Shown here: positions 46,701 through 53,136 of the stretch, piece after piece
How the letters are laid out: each line of letters opens with the position of its first letter
Numbering within the stretch: the stretch's first letter is position 1
NCBI RefSeq assembly: GCF_029633865.1
Contig: NC_079212.1
Location: 84,135,672-84,199,671 of the forward strand
Source of the DNA: Lampris incognitus
Taxonomy: Eukaryota; Chordata; Actinopteri; Lampriformes; Lampridae
Length of the DNA stretch: 64,000 bases
Reading direction: 5' to 3'
Translations under genes and position numbers: made by a program
The notes under the pieces: model-generated
Told to the model about the DNA's origin: nothing
Database searches by the model: none
What the model saw: only the letters and a program-made list of their open reading frames with translations

Positions 46701-48423
46701 ACACAGCATTTATAAGCAGCAGGTCATCGGTTGGTTTCCACCGGCCAAGGTCTTTAGTAATTTGCAGGGTCTGCTTGCTTTTCTTCATCCTTTTTGTGAT
46801 AGGTGGGGGGGTAGTCACCATTGTGAGCGGTGGTGTTAGAGCTGTATTGGATTTTGTCACCTGATGGTGAGGTATGAAGGGAGACACATTATACAGAAAG
46901 TCTAGGTGTGTAGCATGCAGAGGTGGCAAATCCAAGTCCAGAAAGTAAAAGTCCTAACCATGTATTTGTTCTACCCATGTACAAAACTAATTGATTCTAA
47001 TCAACCCCACTCCTCAGCTTGATAGGGTAATGAAATCGGCTGATTTAGCACACGGGTGGAGGAAATACATGGTTCGGGTTGTACTTTCTGGACCTGGCTT
47101 TGCCATCTCTGGTAGCATGGCAGCCAAAATTCCTTTAATTGAGATTGTGTATTTTTAAATGGTCTTCCAAACCTTTTTCTTCTCACTCGATGAAGGTTCA
47201 CTCCCTGAGCAGCGGATCGGCTCTATGATAGGCGGGCCTTTGACTCTGCTAGATGACTTGACTAGGCTGCTTTCAACCAGCTCATCATCAAACTTCTTCC
47301 TTTTTATGGACCTGAGGACATTATTAGATTGAGGGTTGGACTGCAATTGGACCAAATAAGTAGTAGCAGATGTAAAATCAAAAAGCAATCTGAACATCTT
47401 GAGAAGAAAAAAGCAAATTTATTTTGTCATTGTATTCTTACAACGAATTTGTTCTCTGCATTTAACCCATCCTATTGTATGGGAGCACTGGGCAGCTGCA
47501 GCGCCCAGGCACCAACTCCCGTTCTTCTTTCCATTGTCTTGGTCAGGGGCACAGGCAGGAGTATAAACGCTAACATGCATTAGCGTTTATACTCCTGCCT
47601 GTGTCAAATCTTTTTGTAATACACGTCTTAGCGTTTATACTCCTGCCATGTAAAATCTTATTGCAATACACGTGTGAATAAGTTAATTGTTGTAAATCAC
47701 ATTTCGGTGGCCTTACGCATACGAAATAGGTAGCAATTGTACAGAAAACGTTTTTACTTTTTACTACTTTATTGATCCCCATGGGGAAATTCTTCCTCTG
47801 CATTTAACCCATCCTAGCTGTGTAGCTAGGCACAGTGGGCAGCTGCCGGGGAATAGAAAACGGCTTGTGTTCTATTATAACAGGTGTCTGAAATTCTGAT
47901 TTGACCAGAAATGTAAAGCGCTTTGAGTGGCTGTTGCAGCTAGAAATGCACTCTATAAAATGCAACTTGATTGATTGATGCATGCCTTTTTGATGGTGGG
48001 AGGAAATCGGAGCACCTGGGGAAACCCACGCCGATATGGGGAGAACATGCAAACTCCATACAGAAAGGACCTGGGATGGCGTGGGGTTCGAACCCAGGAC
48101 CTTCTTGTTGTAAGGCAATAGCGCTAACCACTGGACCAGTGGTTAGCGCTATTGCCCAGAAGACACCGGTAAGATAAATGTTTTTCTACTGAATTCTACA
48201 AGTAAAACGTATACTATATTGTTGATATCTACCTGGCTTTACAACAGAATAGGTATTAGCTTCTATCAAACCTTGAGGAGCTTCTGCGTTTGGGAATTCC
48301 ACCACCAAATGCTTGTGTTGCAGTCCTTTTCACATCTTTTATTCCCAGCGTCTCCTCATCCTCTGAGCGACTCTGAGCACCGGCAACTGCCACGGGTGCA
48401 CCGAGAGGTGCACCTGCCTGCAT
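28696..48423 (-). CDS. mcrs1: mcrs1, microspherule protein 1 (13 coding exons)
   Basis: Nuclear scaffold protein of the NSL histone acetyltransferase and INO80 complexes (family knowledge). Exons in coding order: 48423-48272, 47311-47173, 46860-46696, 46411-46302, 46201-46093, 45751-45613, 39071-38996, 38913-38885, 38738-38646, 38537-38455, 37123-37036, 29009-28882, 28782-28696. All junctions carry GT/AG and keep phase; the sum is 1398 nt, 465 aa, against 462 aa in human. The N-terminal part is Ser/Arg-rich with [14 protein letters not shown]; the MCRS_N domain spans [19 protein letters not shown] to ALLYDPVIS; a coiled coil follows ([18 protein letters not shown]); the C-terminal FHA domain holds [20 protein letters not shown]. 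Start: the ATG at 48423 precedes a conserved SRSEDEE segment; a longer N-terminus from an upstream exon cannot be excluded. A possible ATTAAA signal lies at 28359-28354. Not recognisably damaged. Confidence 0.96.
28882..29009 (-). CDS. mcrs1: mcrs1 coding exon 12 (FHA core)
   Basis: Acceptor TTGGCAG; encodes [20 protein letters not shown] and [10 protein letters not shown]; donor GAG|GTCTG. The preceding intron is 8.0 kb and filled with transposable elements. Confidence 0.97.
29425..29560 (-). repeat. L2-type LINE tail fragment
   Basis: Contains the complement of GTAAAGCGCTTTGAGTGGCT and AAATGCAACTTGATTGATTG, also seen in the opposite orientation at 47910-47985; a common end of fish L2 elements. 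Confidence 0.55.
29560..30328. other. Intronic sequence without recognisable features
   Basis: AT-rich mcrs1 intron 11; no protein-like frame or repeat family I can name. Confidence 0.5.
30329..30364. repeat. Perfect 15-bp inverted repeat with 6-nt loop
   Basis: TTTCATTTTAAAGCC at 30329-30343, loop TTTATC, complementary arm at 30350-30364. Confidence 0.9.
30575..31925 (+). pseudogene. RTE-clade LINE: endonuclease and 3' tail, internally deleted
   Basis: The first frame encodes an exonuclease-endonuclease-phosphatase domain: [28 protein letters not shown] (catalytic Glu), [23 protein letters not shown]. After a frameshift near 31025 it continues as [19 protein letters not shown] and THVDYILC-like [13 protein letters not shown] is missing. 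The 3' end (ATCTCCTGTGGCGACCCCTA near 31880) with a TAG-rich tail is the RTE end also found at 49880. This is the type often annotated as craniofacial development protein 2-like. Confidence 0.85.
31926..33339. other. Intronic sequence without recognisable genes
   Basis: mcrs1 intron 11. A short imperfect repeat of AACTTTAACTTC occurs near 32998-33025. No other family recognised. Confidence 0.5.
33340..33478. repeat. Fish interspersed repeat (CATCCATCCATTATCC type), partial
   Basis: Shares CCATCCATTATCCAAACC and GGAGCCTATCCCAGCAGTCA with the longer copy at 43720-44105 and a reversed piece at 50868-50930. Confidence 0.75.
33690..34260 (+). pseudogene. Penelope-like element: RT C-terminus and GIY-YIG endonuclease, decayed
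   Basis: The frame from 33691 has [20 protein letters not shown] and VSVAFKP, the linker after Penelope RT. Further frames give [10 protein letters not shown], then [11 protein letters not shown] (33+ codons on), the GIY-YIG core in the form LYIGET, and [19 protein letters not shown] near 34190-34240. Several stops and frameshifts. The RT domain itself is not present. Insertion is in mcrs1 intron 11. Confidence 0.82.
34261..34528 (+). repeat. Penelope-like element 3' region
   Basis: Follows the endonuclease and ends GTCCAGATGAACTGATTCAA. Related copies: 22555-22690 (permuted), 35325-35438 (inverted), 48640-48825. Confidence 0.7.
34537..34777. mobile_element. 241-bp hAT MITE with 48-bp TIRs and 8-bp target duplication
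   Basis: Left end CAGTGTTTCCCAACCCAGTC; the right end is its inverted copy with 2 differences over 48 bp. CCCTAGAC occurs at 34529-34536 and 34778-34785. The 8-bp duplication and CAG terminus are typical of hAT. Confidence 0.93.
34786..35324. other. Intronic sequence, nothing recognised
   Basis: No coding frame with family resemblance and no repeat that I can place. Confidence 0.5.
35325..35438 (-). repeat. Penelope-like element 3' end, inverted relative to 34261-34528
   Basis: Reverse complement of the last 115 bp of the copy at 34261, from GGGTG...CCTGCAGTC to GAACTGATTCAACTTCTGTG. Confidence 0.75.
35640..35975 (+). repeat. Probable solo Gypsy LTR
   Basis: TATATAAC at about 35748, followed by TTGCCCTGGAGCATTGTCCG, TGTGAGTTTGTCTGTTTTAT and a C/T-rich end, in the style of the element B LTR. 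Borders and target duplication were not established. Confidence 0.4.
36115..36149. repeat. Perfect 15-bp hairpin (MITE-like)
   Basis: AAAAATCTGACCTGA, loop AACGC, then the perfect complement. Probably the core or end of a fold-back DNA element in 35980-36160. Confidence 0.8.
36160..37035. other. Intronic sequence, nothing recognised
   Basis: mcrs1 intron 11 next to exon 11. No convincing gene or repeat family. Confidence 0.5.
37036..37123 (-). CDS. mcrs1: mcrs1 coding exon 11 (FHA start)
   Basis: Acceptor CTACAG; encodes [20 protein letters not shown] and AWKISRKQ; donor CAAG|GTGAT. Confidence 0.97.
37124..38454. other. mcrs1 intron 10, repeat-like but unassigned
   Basis: A palindrome GACGGTCATCATGACCGT (complement strand) lies near 37760, and a cysteine-rich minus-strand frame is seen at 37700-38030. 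No family could be assigned. Confidence 0.4.
38455..38537 (-). CDS. mcrs1: mcrs1 coding exon 10
   Basis: Acceptor CCCAG; encodes [20 protein letters not shown]; donor GAG|GTGAG. Confidence 0.96.
38646..38738 (-). CDS. mcrs1: mcrs1 coding exon 9
   Basis: Encodes [20 protein letters not shown] and VDSIT, the coiled-coil segment; acceptor GTCAG, donor ACAG|GTAGG. Confidence 0.96.
38885..38913 (-). CDS. mcrs1: mcrs1 coding microexon 8 (29 nt)
   Basis: Acceptor TTTAG, donor CATG|GTAAG; encodes ESRDEVLEH, matching RDEVLEH of the human protein. Phase-compatible with both neighbours. Confidence 0.93.
38996..39071 (-). CDS. mcrs1: mcrs1 coding exon 7
   Basis: Acceptor TTCCAG directly after a (CA)n run; encodes [20 protein letters not shown]; donor AA|GTAAG. 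Confidence 0.95.
39361..39761 (+). mobile_element. tRNA-derived SINE, second copy, with target duplication
   Basis: Same family as 26280-26664. AAAAAACAGCTGGATA is found at 39345-39360 and again at the end of the A-rich tail (to 39776). It lies in mcrs1 intron 6, opposite to the gene. Confidence 0.92.
39832..40006 (-). repeat. 3' LTR of Gypsy element D
   Basis: 175 bp, TGTGGC...GCCACA on the plus strand; inverted 5-bp ends. Confidence 0.95.
40053..43142 (-). pseudogene. Pol of Gypsy element D (protease, RT, RNase H, integrase)
   Basis: Protease with [13 protein letters not shown] (Asp-Ser-Gly) at the start, then [16 protein letters not shown] from about 42708 with [50 protein letters not shown] and YLDD at 42198-42187; a short in-frame gap removes residues before IPHIQDF. 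A frameshift near 42050 precedes the thumb ([20 protein letters not shown]). RNase H has [15 protein letters not shown], but the Asp of the DHKPL block reads Val (YVVHKPL). Integrase core: [28 protein letters not shown], all three acidic residues kept. A frameshift near 40665 precedes the C-terminal part, which lacks a chromodomain. Confidence 0.92.
43143..43500 (-). pseudogene. Gag of Gypsy element D, internally deleted
   Basis: The N-terminal part reads [20 protein letters not shown] and [20 protein letters not shown], equivalent to the start of the gag at 59701. Most of the capsid is missing, and the frame then changes. The gag end with a GGGAAAC heptamer (43175-43169) and a TAG stop shortly after is preserved. 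Confidence 0.8.
43502..43676 (-). repeat. 5' LTR of Gypsy element D
   Basis: 175 bp, one difference from the 3' LTR. Confidence 0.95.
43720..44105. repeat. Fish interspersed repeat (CATCCATCATCCAAGCCGC type), long copy
   Basis: From TTCCATCCATCATCCAAGCC through GGAAACCGGAGCCCCCGGAG to TAACCACTGTGCCACCGTGC. Non-coding; one of the commonest fish repeats. An embedded (CA)n run near 43970. Confidence 0.85.
44183..44421. repeat. 49-bp minisatellite, 5 copies
   Basis: Unit AACGTCCTGGCAGAATGTGG + ACACAGATATGCTACTGACT + CGTTTCAAT. Copies start near 44183, 44232, 44281, 44330 and 44379; the last lacks 6 bp. Two units carry CATTTCAGT instead of CGTTTCAAT at the end. Confidence 0.93.
44585..45045 (-). 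mobile_element. tRNA-derived SINE, second family
   Basis: Read on the minus strand: GTGGCGTGGCGGTCTTTTTC with a degenerate A box, then GCGAATCCGCGTGTTACCTC in the B-box region, a conserved body (AATTGGCTGTGTCTGTGGGT; GGTGAAACTCCTCACTGTCA) and tail GGGGTAATTGGCCAAGTACA ending in a poly-A-like run. Lies in mcrs1 intron 6. Confidence 0.82.
45613..45751 (-). CDS. mcrs1: mcrs1 coding exon 6
   Basis: Acceptor AAGCAG; encodes [18 protein letters not shown]; donor CCG|GTGAG. The intron that follows (39072-45612) holds a Gypsy element, two SINEs and a minisatellite. Confidence 0.97.
45795..45855 (+). repeat. LINE 3' tail
   Basis: ATTTCCCCTCAGGGATGAAT and AAAGTATTTCTGATTCTGAT, a common LINE terminus in fish. 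Confidence 0.6.
46093..46201 (-). CDS. mcrs1: mcrs1 coding exon 5
   Basis: Acceptor TTGTAG; encodes [20 protein letters not shown]; donor GATCG|GTGAG. Confidence 0.97.
46302..46411 (-). CDS. mcrs1: mcrs1 coding exon 4
   Basis: Acceptor TTCTAG; encodes [20 protein letters not shown]; donor AA|GTAAG. Confidence 0.97.
46696..46860 (-). CDS. mcrs1: mcrs1 coding exon 3
   Basis: Acceptor CATCAG; encodes [20 protein letters not shown]; donor CAG|GTGAAT. 55 codons, phase 0 at both ends. Confidence 0.97.
47173..47311 (-). CDS. mcrs1: mcrs1 coding exon 2
   Basis: Acceptor CCTCAG; encodes [15 protein letters not shown] and [13 protein letters not shown]; donor GTTTGG. Confidence 0.95.
47455..47610 (+). 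repeat. Dispersed fish repeat ending in a 24-bp perfect palindrome
   Basis: Same family as 20636-20760. CACAGGCAGGAGTATAAACG... at 47550-47573 is repeated inverted at 47580-47603 with a 6-nt spacer. A third, direct-inverted piece (TTAGCGTTTATACTCCTGCC) follows near 47628. Confidence 0.85.
47765..48155 (+). repeat. Dispersed fish repeat with L2-type insertion, ending in a 20-bp perfect palindrome
   Basis: TTGATCCCCATGGGGAAATT to CTAACCACTGGACC, with an L2-tail piece (47905-47985) in the middle. GCAATAGCGCTAACCACTGG at 48115-48134 is inverted at 48136-48155 around one base. Confidence 0.85.
48272..48423 (-). CDS. mcrs1: mcrs1 coding exon 1
   Basis: Starts at ATG 48423-48421, contains QSRSEDEE and IPKRRSSSR, and ends TCAAG|GTTTGA in phase 2. 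Confidence 0.85.
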
Positions 48424-48639
48424 CTATCCAATCAACAGCAAGACCTGACTTAAGTACTGGGTCACTGAGACACAATCAAGTAAAGCAGTGAGACAGACGC
48501 CGTCATTTCATAGTTTCAGATGCAGAACAAATCATGTACAACAAATATAGTTATGTGGCAAAGAAGTAAATATGAGAAAGAAAAAAATGCCAGGCTCAGT
48601 TTATATTAAGTTAATATGTCAACAGTTTCACAGAAAGTT

Positions 48640-48825
48640 GAATCAGCTCATCTGGACACGTGTGTTGATACCGATTGAGGAAACCGATCGTTGTTTTAGG
48701 TCGTTATGCCACTGTATTGTTTACAAGGGCGGAGATACCTGCAGTCAGGTGAGACTGAAGAGGTCACTTAGATTCTCTCTCAATAAATGTCGGGTCCAGA
48801 TGAACTGATTCAACTTTCTGTGATT
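48640..48825 (+). repeat. Penelope-like element 3' region with inverted ends
   Basis: Begins CAGAAAGTTGAATCAGCTCA and ends with its approximate complement GATGAACTGATTCAACTTTC; the middle matches 34390-34525. It lies just upstream of the mcrs1 start exon. Confidence 0.65.
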
Positions 48826-49410
48826 TTACCTAGATTGAGCATGCAATAGACATGTCAGCAGTTTAATACCTAGACTGGCATGCATAGCTTATCTAAATAT
48901 GTAGCCTAGGATAGTTTATTTGTTAATAGCTTCTGTGCCTGTTCACCTTGCAGCTAATGTTTCTATATAGTGACACCAACAATCACCCGCAAGGACTGGC
49001 TAGCCCTCTTTGTTTACATGTTGGGGAACATTGGGGCCTTTAGCAGATAACGCTGCCAGCTAAATGTTGTTAGCCAGGTGTGGAAAAAGGGCAAAGACAA
49101 ATTCAGGTAAATTTGTTACAATTTGAAAGCAAGCAAGCCAAAGTTAATTTCGCCTCCCATGTTCAAATGGAGTTTTCGAAGTGCGAATGTTTCCCTAATG
49201 CAAGTATCGCTAGTTAGCTAGTTAGCCAGCATAAGCTAACGACGTTTCTTCGGAGTTATCCATAACGTGATTACGTCTTATGACTAACCTTTGCTTACCA
49301 CTTTTCGCAATTTTAGTATCCAATCAGTAACTGTGACACTCTGTGCTATATTGATAACTTGGAAATATTAATATTATTAATACAATGTAGCCTTGCCAAG
49401 CGAACGGGCA
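48826..49410. other. Upstream flank of mcrs1, nothing specific recognised
   Basis: The mcrs1 promoter or 5' UTR exons could lie here, but I see no CpG-rich block or TATA box that settles it. Confidence 0.4.
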
Positions 49411-49615
49411 AGCTAGCTAGCTAGCTAGCTACATTATCCTGAAAGCTGCTAGCAACATGCATAGCCAGTCGTCGTCGTTCTTCTTCGTCTTCTTTTTTCT
49501 TCTTCGTTTGTTTGCCTTCTTCTTCGCTGCTTCTGTTTCTTCTGCCGCTTCTTCTTCTGCTTCGTCTTCTTCTTCTGCTGCTTCTTCTTTTTCTTCTGTT
49601 TTTTTTTTTTTTAGC
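49411..49615. repeat. Microsatellites (CTAG)n and (TTC/TGC)n
   Basis: Five CTAG units at 49411-49431, then about 150 bp of CTTCTT and TTCTGC triplets. The glutamate/lysine-rich minus-strand frame is a by-product. Confidence 0.9.
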
Positions 49616-49879
49616 AATTTCCAATGCACAAACAGCACGGCATTTCCATATAGAACAATAGCACCAGGTGGATACAAAGGAAAGGTAGAAAAAATTAAAA
49701 CAGACGAGAGATTGAAATAACATCAACACAAAATACAGTAATAATAACAGGGGTAGGGCTTTTCTTGAAAATTAAATTCGTCTATTGTACTGAAAAGTGT
49801 CACTGCATTTTATTTTTCATGACTTTAAGGGCCTTCGTGTAAGAAACAAACTCTGAAACATACAAACGTTGGGTTTCAC

Positions 49880-49993
49880 GTTCATCATGTGTATTTTGAT
49901 CCCAGAGGACAGGGAAAAAATGGAAACGGATGATCCGCTGTGGCGCCCCCTAACGGGAGCACCCGAAAGTAATAGTAGTAGTAGTAGTAGTAG
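49880..49993 (+). repeat. RTE LINE 3' end with (TAG)n tail
   Basis: AAACGGATGATCCGCTGTGG, then CGCCCCCTAACGGGAGC and eight TAG units; matches the RTE end at 31860-31915. Confidence 0.85.
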
Positions 49994-50059
49994 AAAAATT
50001 TCCCCAAAAATAAGAATGTTGTTGACCAAAAAGTCATCTTTGCCATCGTCCATCTTCTT

Positions 50060-50140
50060 CTTCTATTACTGCTGCTGCTGCTACTGATGCTGCTGCTGAT
50101 GATGCTGCTGCTGCTGATGCTGCTGCTGCTGCTACTACTG

Positions 50141-50193
<53 letters not shown>

Positions 50194-50216
50194 ACTGCTA
50201 CTGCTGATGCTGATGC

Positions 50217-50248
<32 letters not shown>

Positions 50249-50258
50249 ATGCTGCTAC
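50060..50258. repeat. (CTG)n trinucleotide repeat, about 200 bp
   Basis: CTG units with scattered CTA and ATG triplets; the longest pure run is about 16 units at 50145-50195. Poly-Leu and poly-Ala frames here are not genes. Confidence 0.93.
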
Positions 50259-50867
50259 ATAGGTCCTTACAAATACCAAACGAACAAGCAACACTTTTGA
50301 TATGACCAGGTGTCTATGGCGATATTACAACATCAAGTCTGCTACCTCTCTTCTCTTTTATTTGATTTTAATTGTCATGAAATGGTGTATTACATAACTG
50401 CAGTAAAGTATTTTTTTCGACACACGCTGATTACTGTTCAATAACACAGATTACACTGGACAACAAATTTTTTTCAAACGTTTTGCTTCCTGAAAAAAAT
50501 TCTAGCGATCATGATAATGTCAAGCTGAACACAAGAATAATTTCAGTTTTGCTGTATCACGTAGGAATTTGGAGAAACATTAAAGTAACTTTTGTTGAAT
50601 TTAACATGTTTAATCACATAATGAGGCTGACACATTGTGTTCAGCTGAGCTTAAAAAGTTTTGCAGCAGATTTTGGTTTGTACTCAGCACCTGGTGCCTC
50701 TCCTGTCAGTGTCCAACAATAGTCGGCCAGCACTGATGGATTCCAGTTATCCTGGTACCTCTTTCCCATGGTCACAATGTCCTGGTGAGACTTTTCACCA
50801 TGTTCCTCGCTGATTGCACCAAGATCAGCAGGGAAGAAGTCCAAGTGTGATGCAGAACATTAATTTT

Positions 50868-50930
50868 GACTGCTGGGATAGGCGCCAGCATCCCTAGGAT
50901 AAGCGGCTTGGATAATGGATGGATGTTGCA
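50868..50930 (-). repeat. Short piece of the CATCCATCCATTATCC-type repeat
   Basis: Reverse complement of the head of the repeat at 43730-43790, inserted between CATCAAGTGCAACAT and the codons for KINVLHH of the pseudogene. Confidence 0.75.
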
Positions 50931-51041
50931 CTTGATGGTTTTGTGTGCTTTAAGCATGTTGTCAAGCAGTTCAGTTTAGTTTGGTGCTCTGCGGTTGCCA
51001 AGAAAATCCTCAACAACATCCTTAAATGCCTTGCATGCTAT

Positions 51042-51195
51042 TGTTGCGAATTCAGGGGACAGTCTGGGAGACCGTCGCCGCAGCCGGGGACGCGAACGCG
51101 TGTCTCCCACTCCGCAAGCGACAACGTTAACCAGTCGACTAAAGGGTCCAACCCTGATCAAGGACCAACATGTCTGCTTATCCATTCACGTTACA
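51042..51195 (-). repeat. TRIM LTR 3
   Basis: 154 bp; start TGTAACGTGAATGGATAAGC on the minus strand, end GAATTCGCAACA. Confidence 0.88.
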
Positions 51196-51261
51196 CTACC
51201 CCGCTCCTTCGGTATCGGCTCCCTCACGCCTCTGGGCGCACGTACTTCCGATGACCTCACG

Positions 51262-51279
51262 ATCCCACTTCTGACACCA
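51262..51279 (-). promoter_or_regulatory. TRIM primer binding site 2, tRNA-Leu type
   Basis: TGGTGTCAGAAGTGGGAT, 18 of 18 to the tRNA-Leu(CAA) 3' complement as I recall it; 1 nt inside the LTR. Confidence 0.85.
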
Positions 51280-51280
51280 A

Positions 51281-51423
51281 TGTAACGAATTCGGGGGGGG
51301 GGCGCCACAGACGGGACGCGAACCCGTGTTTCCCACACCACAAGCGACAACCTTAACCAGTCGACTAAAGGGTCCGACCCGTTAGTCAAGAACCAACGTG
51401 TGTGCTTATCCATGCACGTTACG
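51281..51423 (-). repeat. TRIM LTR 2 (shared)
   Basis: 143 bp; has a C run expanded near 51290-51302 and lacks the GACGGTCTCCCAGACTG block of the other two. Confidence 0.88.
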
Positions 51424-51521
51424 CTACCCCCCTCCTTCGGCAAGCGCGTCCCCGCGCTTCAGGATATCGGCACCCTCACGCCTCTGGGCGCACGCGCTTC
51501 CAATGACCTCACGGTCTCACT

Positions 51522-51539
51522 ATCCTACTTCTGACACCA
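51522..51539 (-). promoter_or_regulatory. TRIM primer binding site 1, tRNA-Leu type
   Basis: TGGTGTCAGAAGTAGGAT, one mismatch to the tRNA-Leu(CAA) 3' complement as I recall it; 1 nt inside the LTR. Confidence 0.8.
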
Positions 51540-51540
51540 A

Positions 51541-51693
51541 TGTAGCGAATTTGGGGGGCAGTCTGGGAGACCGTCGCCACAACCGGGACGCGAACCCATG
51601 TCTCCCACTCCGCAAGCGACAACGTTAACCAGTCGACTAAAGGGTCCGACCCTGGTCAAGGACCAACGTGTCTACGTATCCATTCACGTTACA
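51541..51693 (-). repeat. TRIM LTR 1
   Basis: 153 bp; carries TTTAGTCGACTGGTTAACGT and GGGTTCGCGTCCCGG on the minus strand. Confidence 0.88.
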
Positions 51694-52318
51694 CTATTTT
51701 CTCTGCCCTGCTAGCAGATCTTCTAACTCCCTATCACTGATGACCTGTCTGATTTGTGGACCAACAAAAATGCCTTCCTTCATCTTGGCATCAGTGATTC
51801 TTGGAAACATCTGTCTCAGATAGTGAAATCCATCACCTTCTTTGTTCATTGCTGTCACAAAATTGTTCATCAGTCTGAGTTTTATATGAAGAGGAGGCAG
51901 ATATATCTGTTGGGTGGACAAGTGGTTTATCCTCCACACTTTTCTGTCCTGGAACGAAATGCTTACGGAGCAGCTAGTTCTTTTTAATGTGACGTGACTC
52001 TTTAGCACGGCTATCCCATTTTCAAAGGAAGCAACATTCCTTTTATGTCCGAGCTGCATTCCTAGTAGCAGTGCCAGTACTTTTACATCGCCACACATGT
52101 TCCAGTCGTAATTGTTGTACTGTATGTGTTCCAACAACAGTTCCATGTTATTGTAGCTTTCTTTCATGTGTACTGCATAGCCAATGGCTACTGAAGGGTG
52201 GACATTGCCATTGTGTAACAGGACAGATTCAGGCTTAACTTTGATGAATCTATAATACGATGCCATTGTTGTGGGTCATGCACACAACCCAAAGCCATGA
52301 ACAATCCACCAATGTCAA

Positions 52319-52353
52319 TGCAGAAACAGAGGTTGTCAACCTCTGTTTCTGCA
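52319..52353. repeat. Perfect 17-bp palindrome around one base
   Basis: TGCAGAAACAGAGGTTG, T, then the exact complement, within the pseudogene. Confidence 0.92.
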
Positions 52354-52465
52354 ATGTTTCTGTAGATGGCGGCACAAATTGACGTTTGCAGCAGCCTCAC
52401 CCAGTACCGGTGCGGGAAGATGGAGCCCAGTACCATCCATGCAGCGTCTTTGTCCACATCTGTGT

Positions 52466-53136
52466 CTAAGTTTGTCTTCGTTTGATGGCTGGGAGAGCTT
52501 GGTCTGCTGCATCCTGTGAGCTCAGGGACCATGGCCCTGCCTGGAGGTGTGCCCAAAGAGCTAACACCGAGGGCGGTCTGATAGGACGCGGAAGCGGGGC
52601 ATGCTAAGCTAACTGCTAGCCCATGCAGACCAGCAGTTCCGATAACACTGAGGGTGGTCTGGCGGCGGCCTCACCTAGGCTTGACTGTGTTTTTGGTGTC
52701 ATCGTGGGGGGTGCAGGGAGGTGTGTCGAAGGTGTCTGGCTGGGAGCGCTAGCGTTCGATCAGCTGAGGGAGCTTGGTTTGCTGTGTCCTGTAGGCCCAA
52801 GGATCATGGCCCTGACCGCAGCTGCACCCAAAGAGGAAACACAGAGGGCGGTCTGACTTGATGCAGAAGTGGGGCAGGCTAAGCTAGCTGCTGGCCCATG
52901 CAGACCTGCAGTTCTGACAGTCCTCCTGGCTGGCGTTCGTTCTCCTGGACAAAGGGTTATTTATTTATTTTTTAGTTTAGATATATGTGTTAGTTTGGAT
53001 GTGTTATTGTAGTTTTTGGATGTGTTTTTGTCTTTGTGTTGCACTGCTGTGGGCTGGAGGAAATGATGTTTCATTTAATTTCATATGCACAAGTGCATGA
53101 AATGAAATGACAAAAAAAGCGATTCTGATTCTGAAC
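52466..53136 (+). mobile_element. 5'-truncated LINE (3' region only), target duplication CTGTGT
   Basis: Starts near TTTGTCTTCGTTTGATGGCT and ends GATTCTGATTCTGAAC. CTGTGT flanks at 52460-52465 and 53137-53142. Contains two tandem units of about 290 bp (GATGGCTGGGAGAGCTTGGT; CTGGGAGCGCTAGCGTTCGA). At 52978-53010 it shows only two units of the TTAGTTTAGATATATGTG motif, the unexpanded state of the 24-kb minisatellite. Confidence 0.8.

Larger units (their letters stand above)
51042..51693 (-). mobile_element. Tandem miniature LTR retroelement (TRIM) with tRNA-like LTRs, target duplication CTAT
   Basis: Structure on the minus strand: LTR (51693-51541, 153 bp), internal (51540-51424, 117 bp), LTR (51423-51281, 143 bp), internal (51280-51196, 85 bp), LTR (51195-51042, 154 bp). 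LTRs start TGTAACGTG and end TTCGCTACA or variants. Each internal begins with a primer binding site and ends with a purine tract (CCGAAGGAGGGGGGTAG or with one C). CTAT stands at 51038-51041 and 51694-51697, inside a former coding sequence that reads on when the array is removed. No coding capacity. Each LTR contains an A-box-like (TAGTCGACTGG) and B-box-like (GGTTCGCGTCC) sequence about 30 nt apart. Confidence 0.9.

Noticed and set aside
49421..49729. Lys/Glu-rich minus-strand frame resembling a nuclear protein
   Set aside because: It is the translation of a (TTC/TGC)n microsatellite.
50034..50305. Poly-Ala and poly-Leu frames
   Set aside because: Translation of the (CTG)n repeat.
51037..51700. 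Tandem array of tRNA genes or tRNA SINEs
   Set aside because: Units start TGTAACG and end CTACA, are separated by segments with PBS and PPT, and carry one 4-bp duplication outside, so they are LTRs. No A-tail or variable-length duplications.
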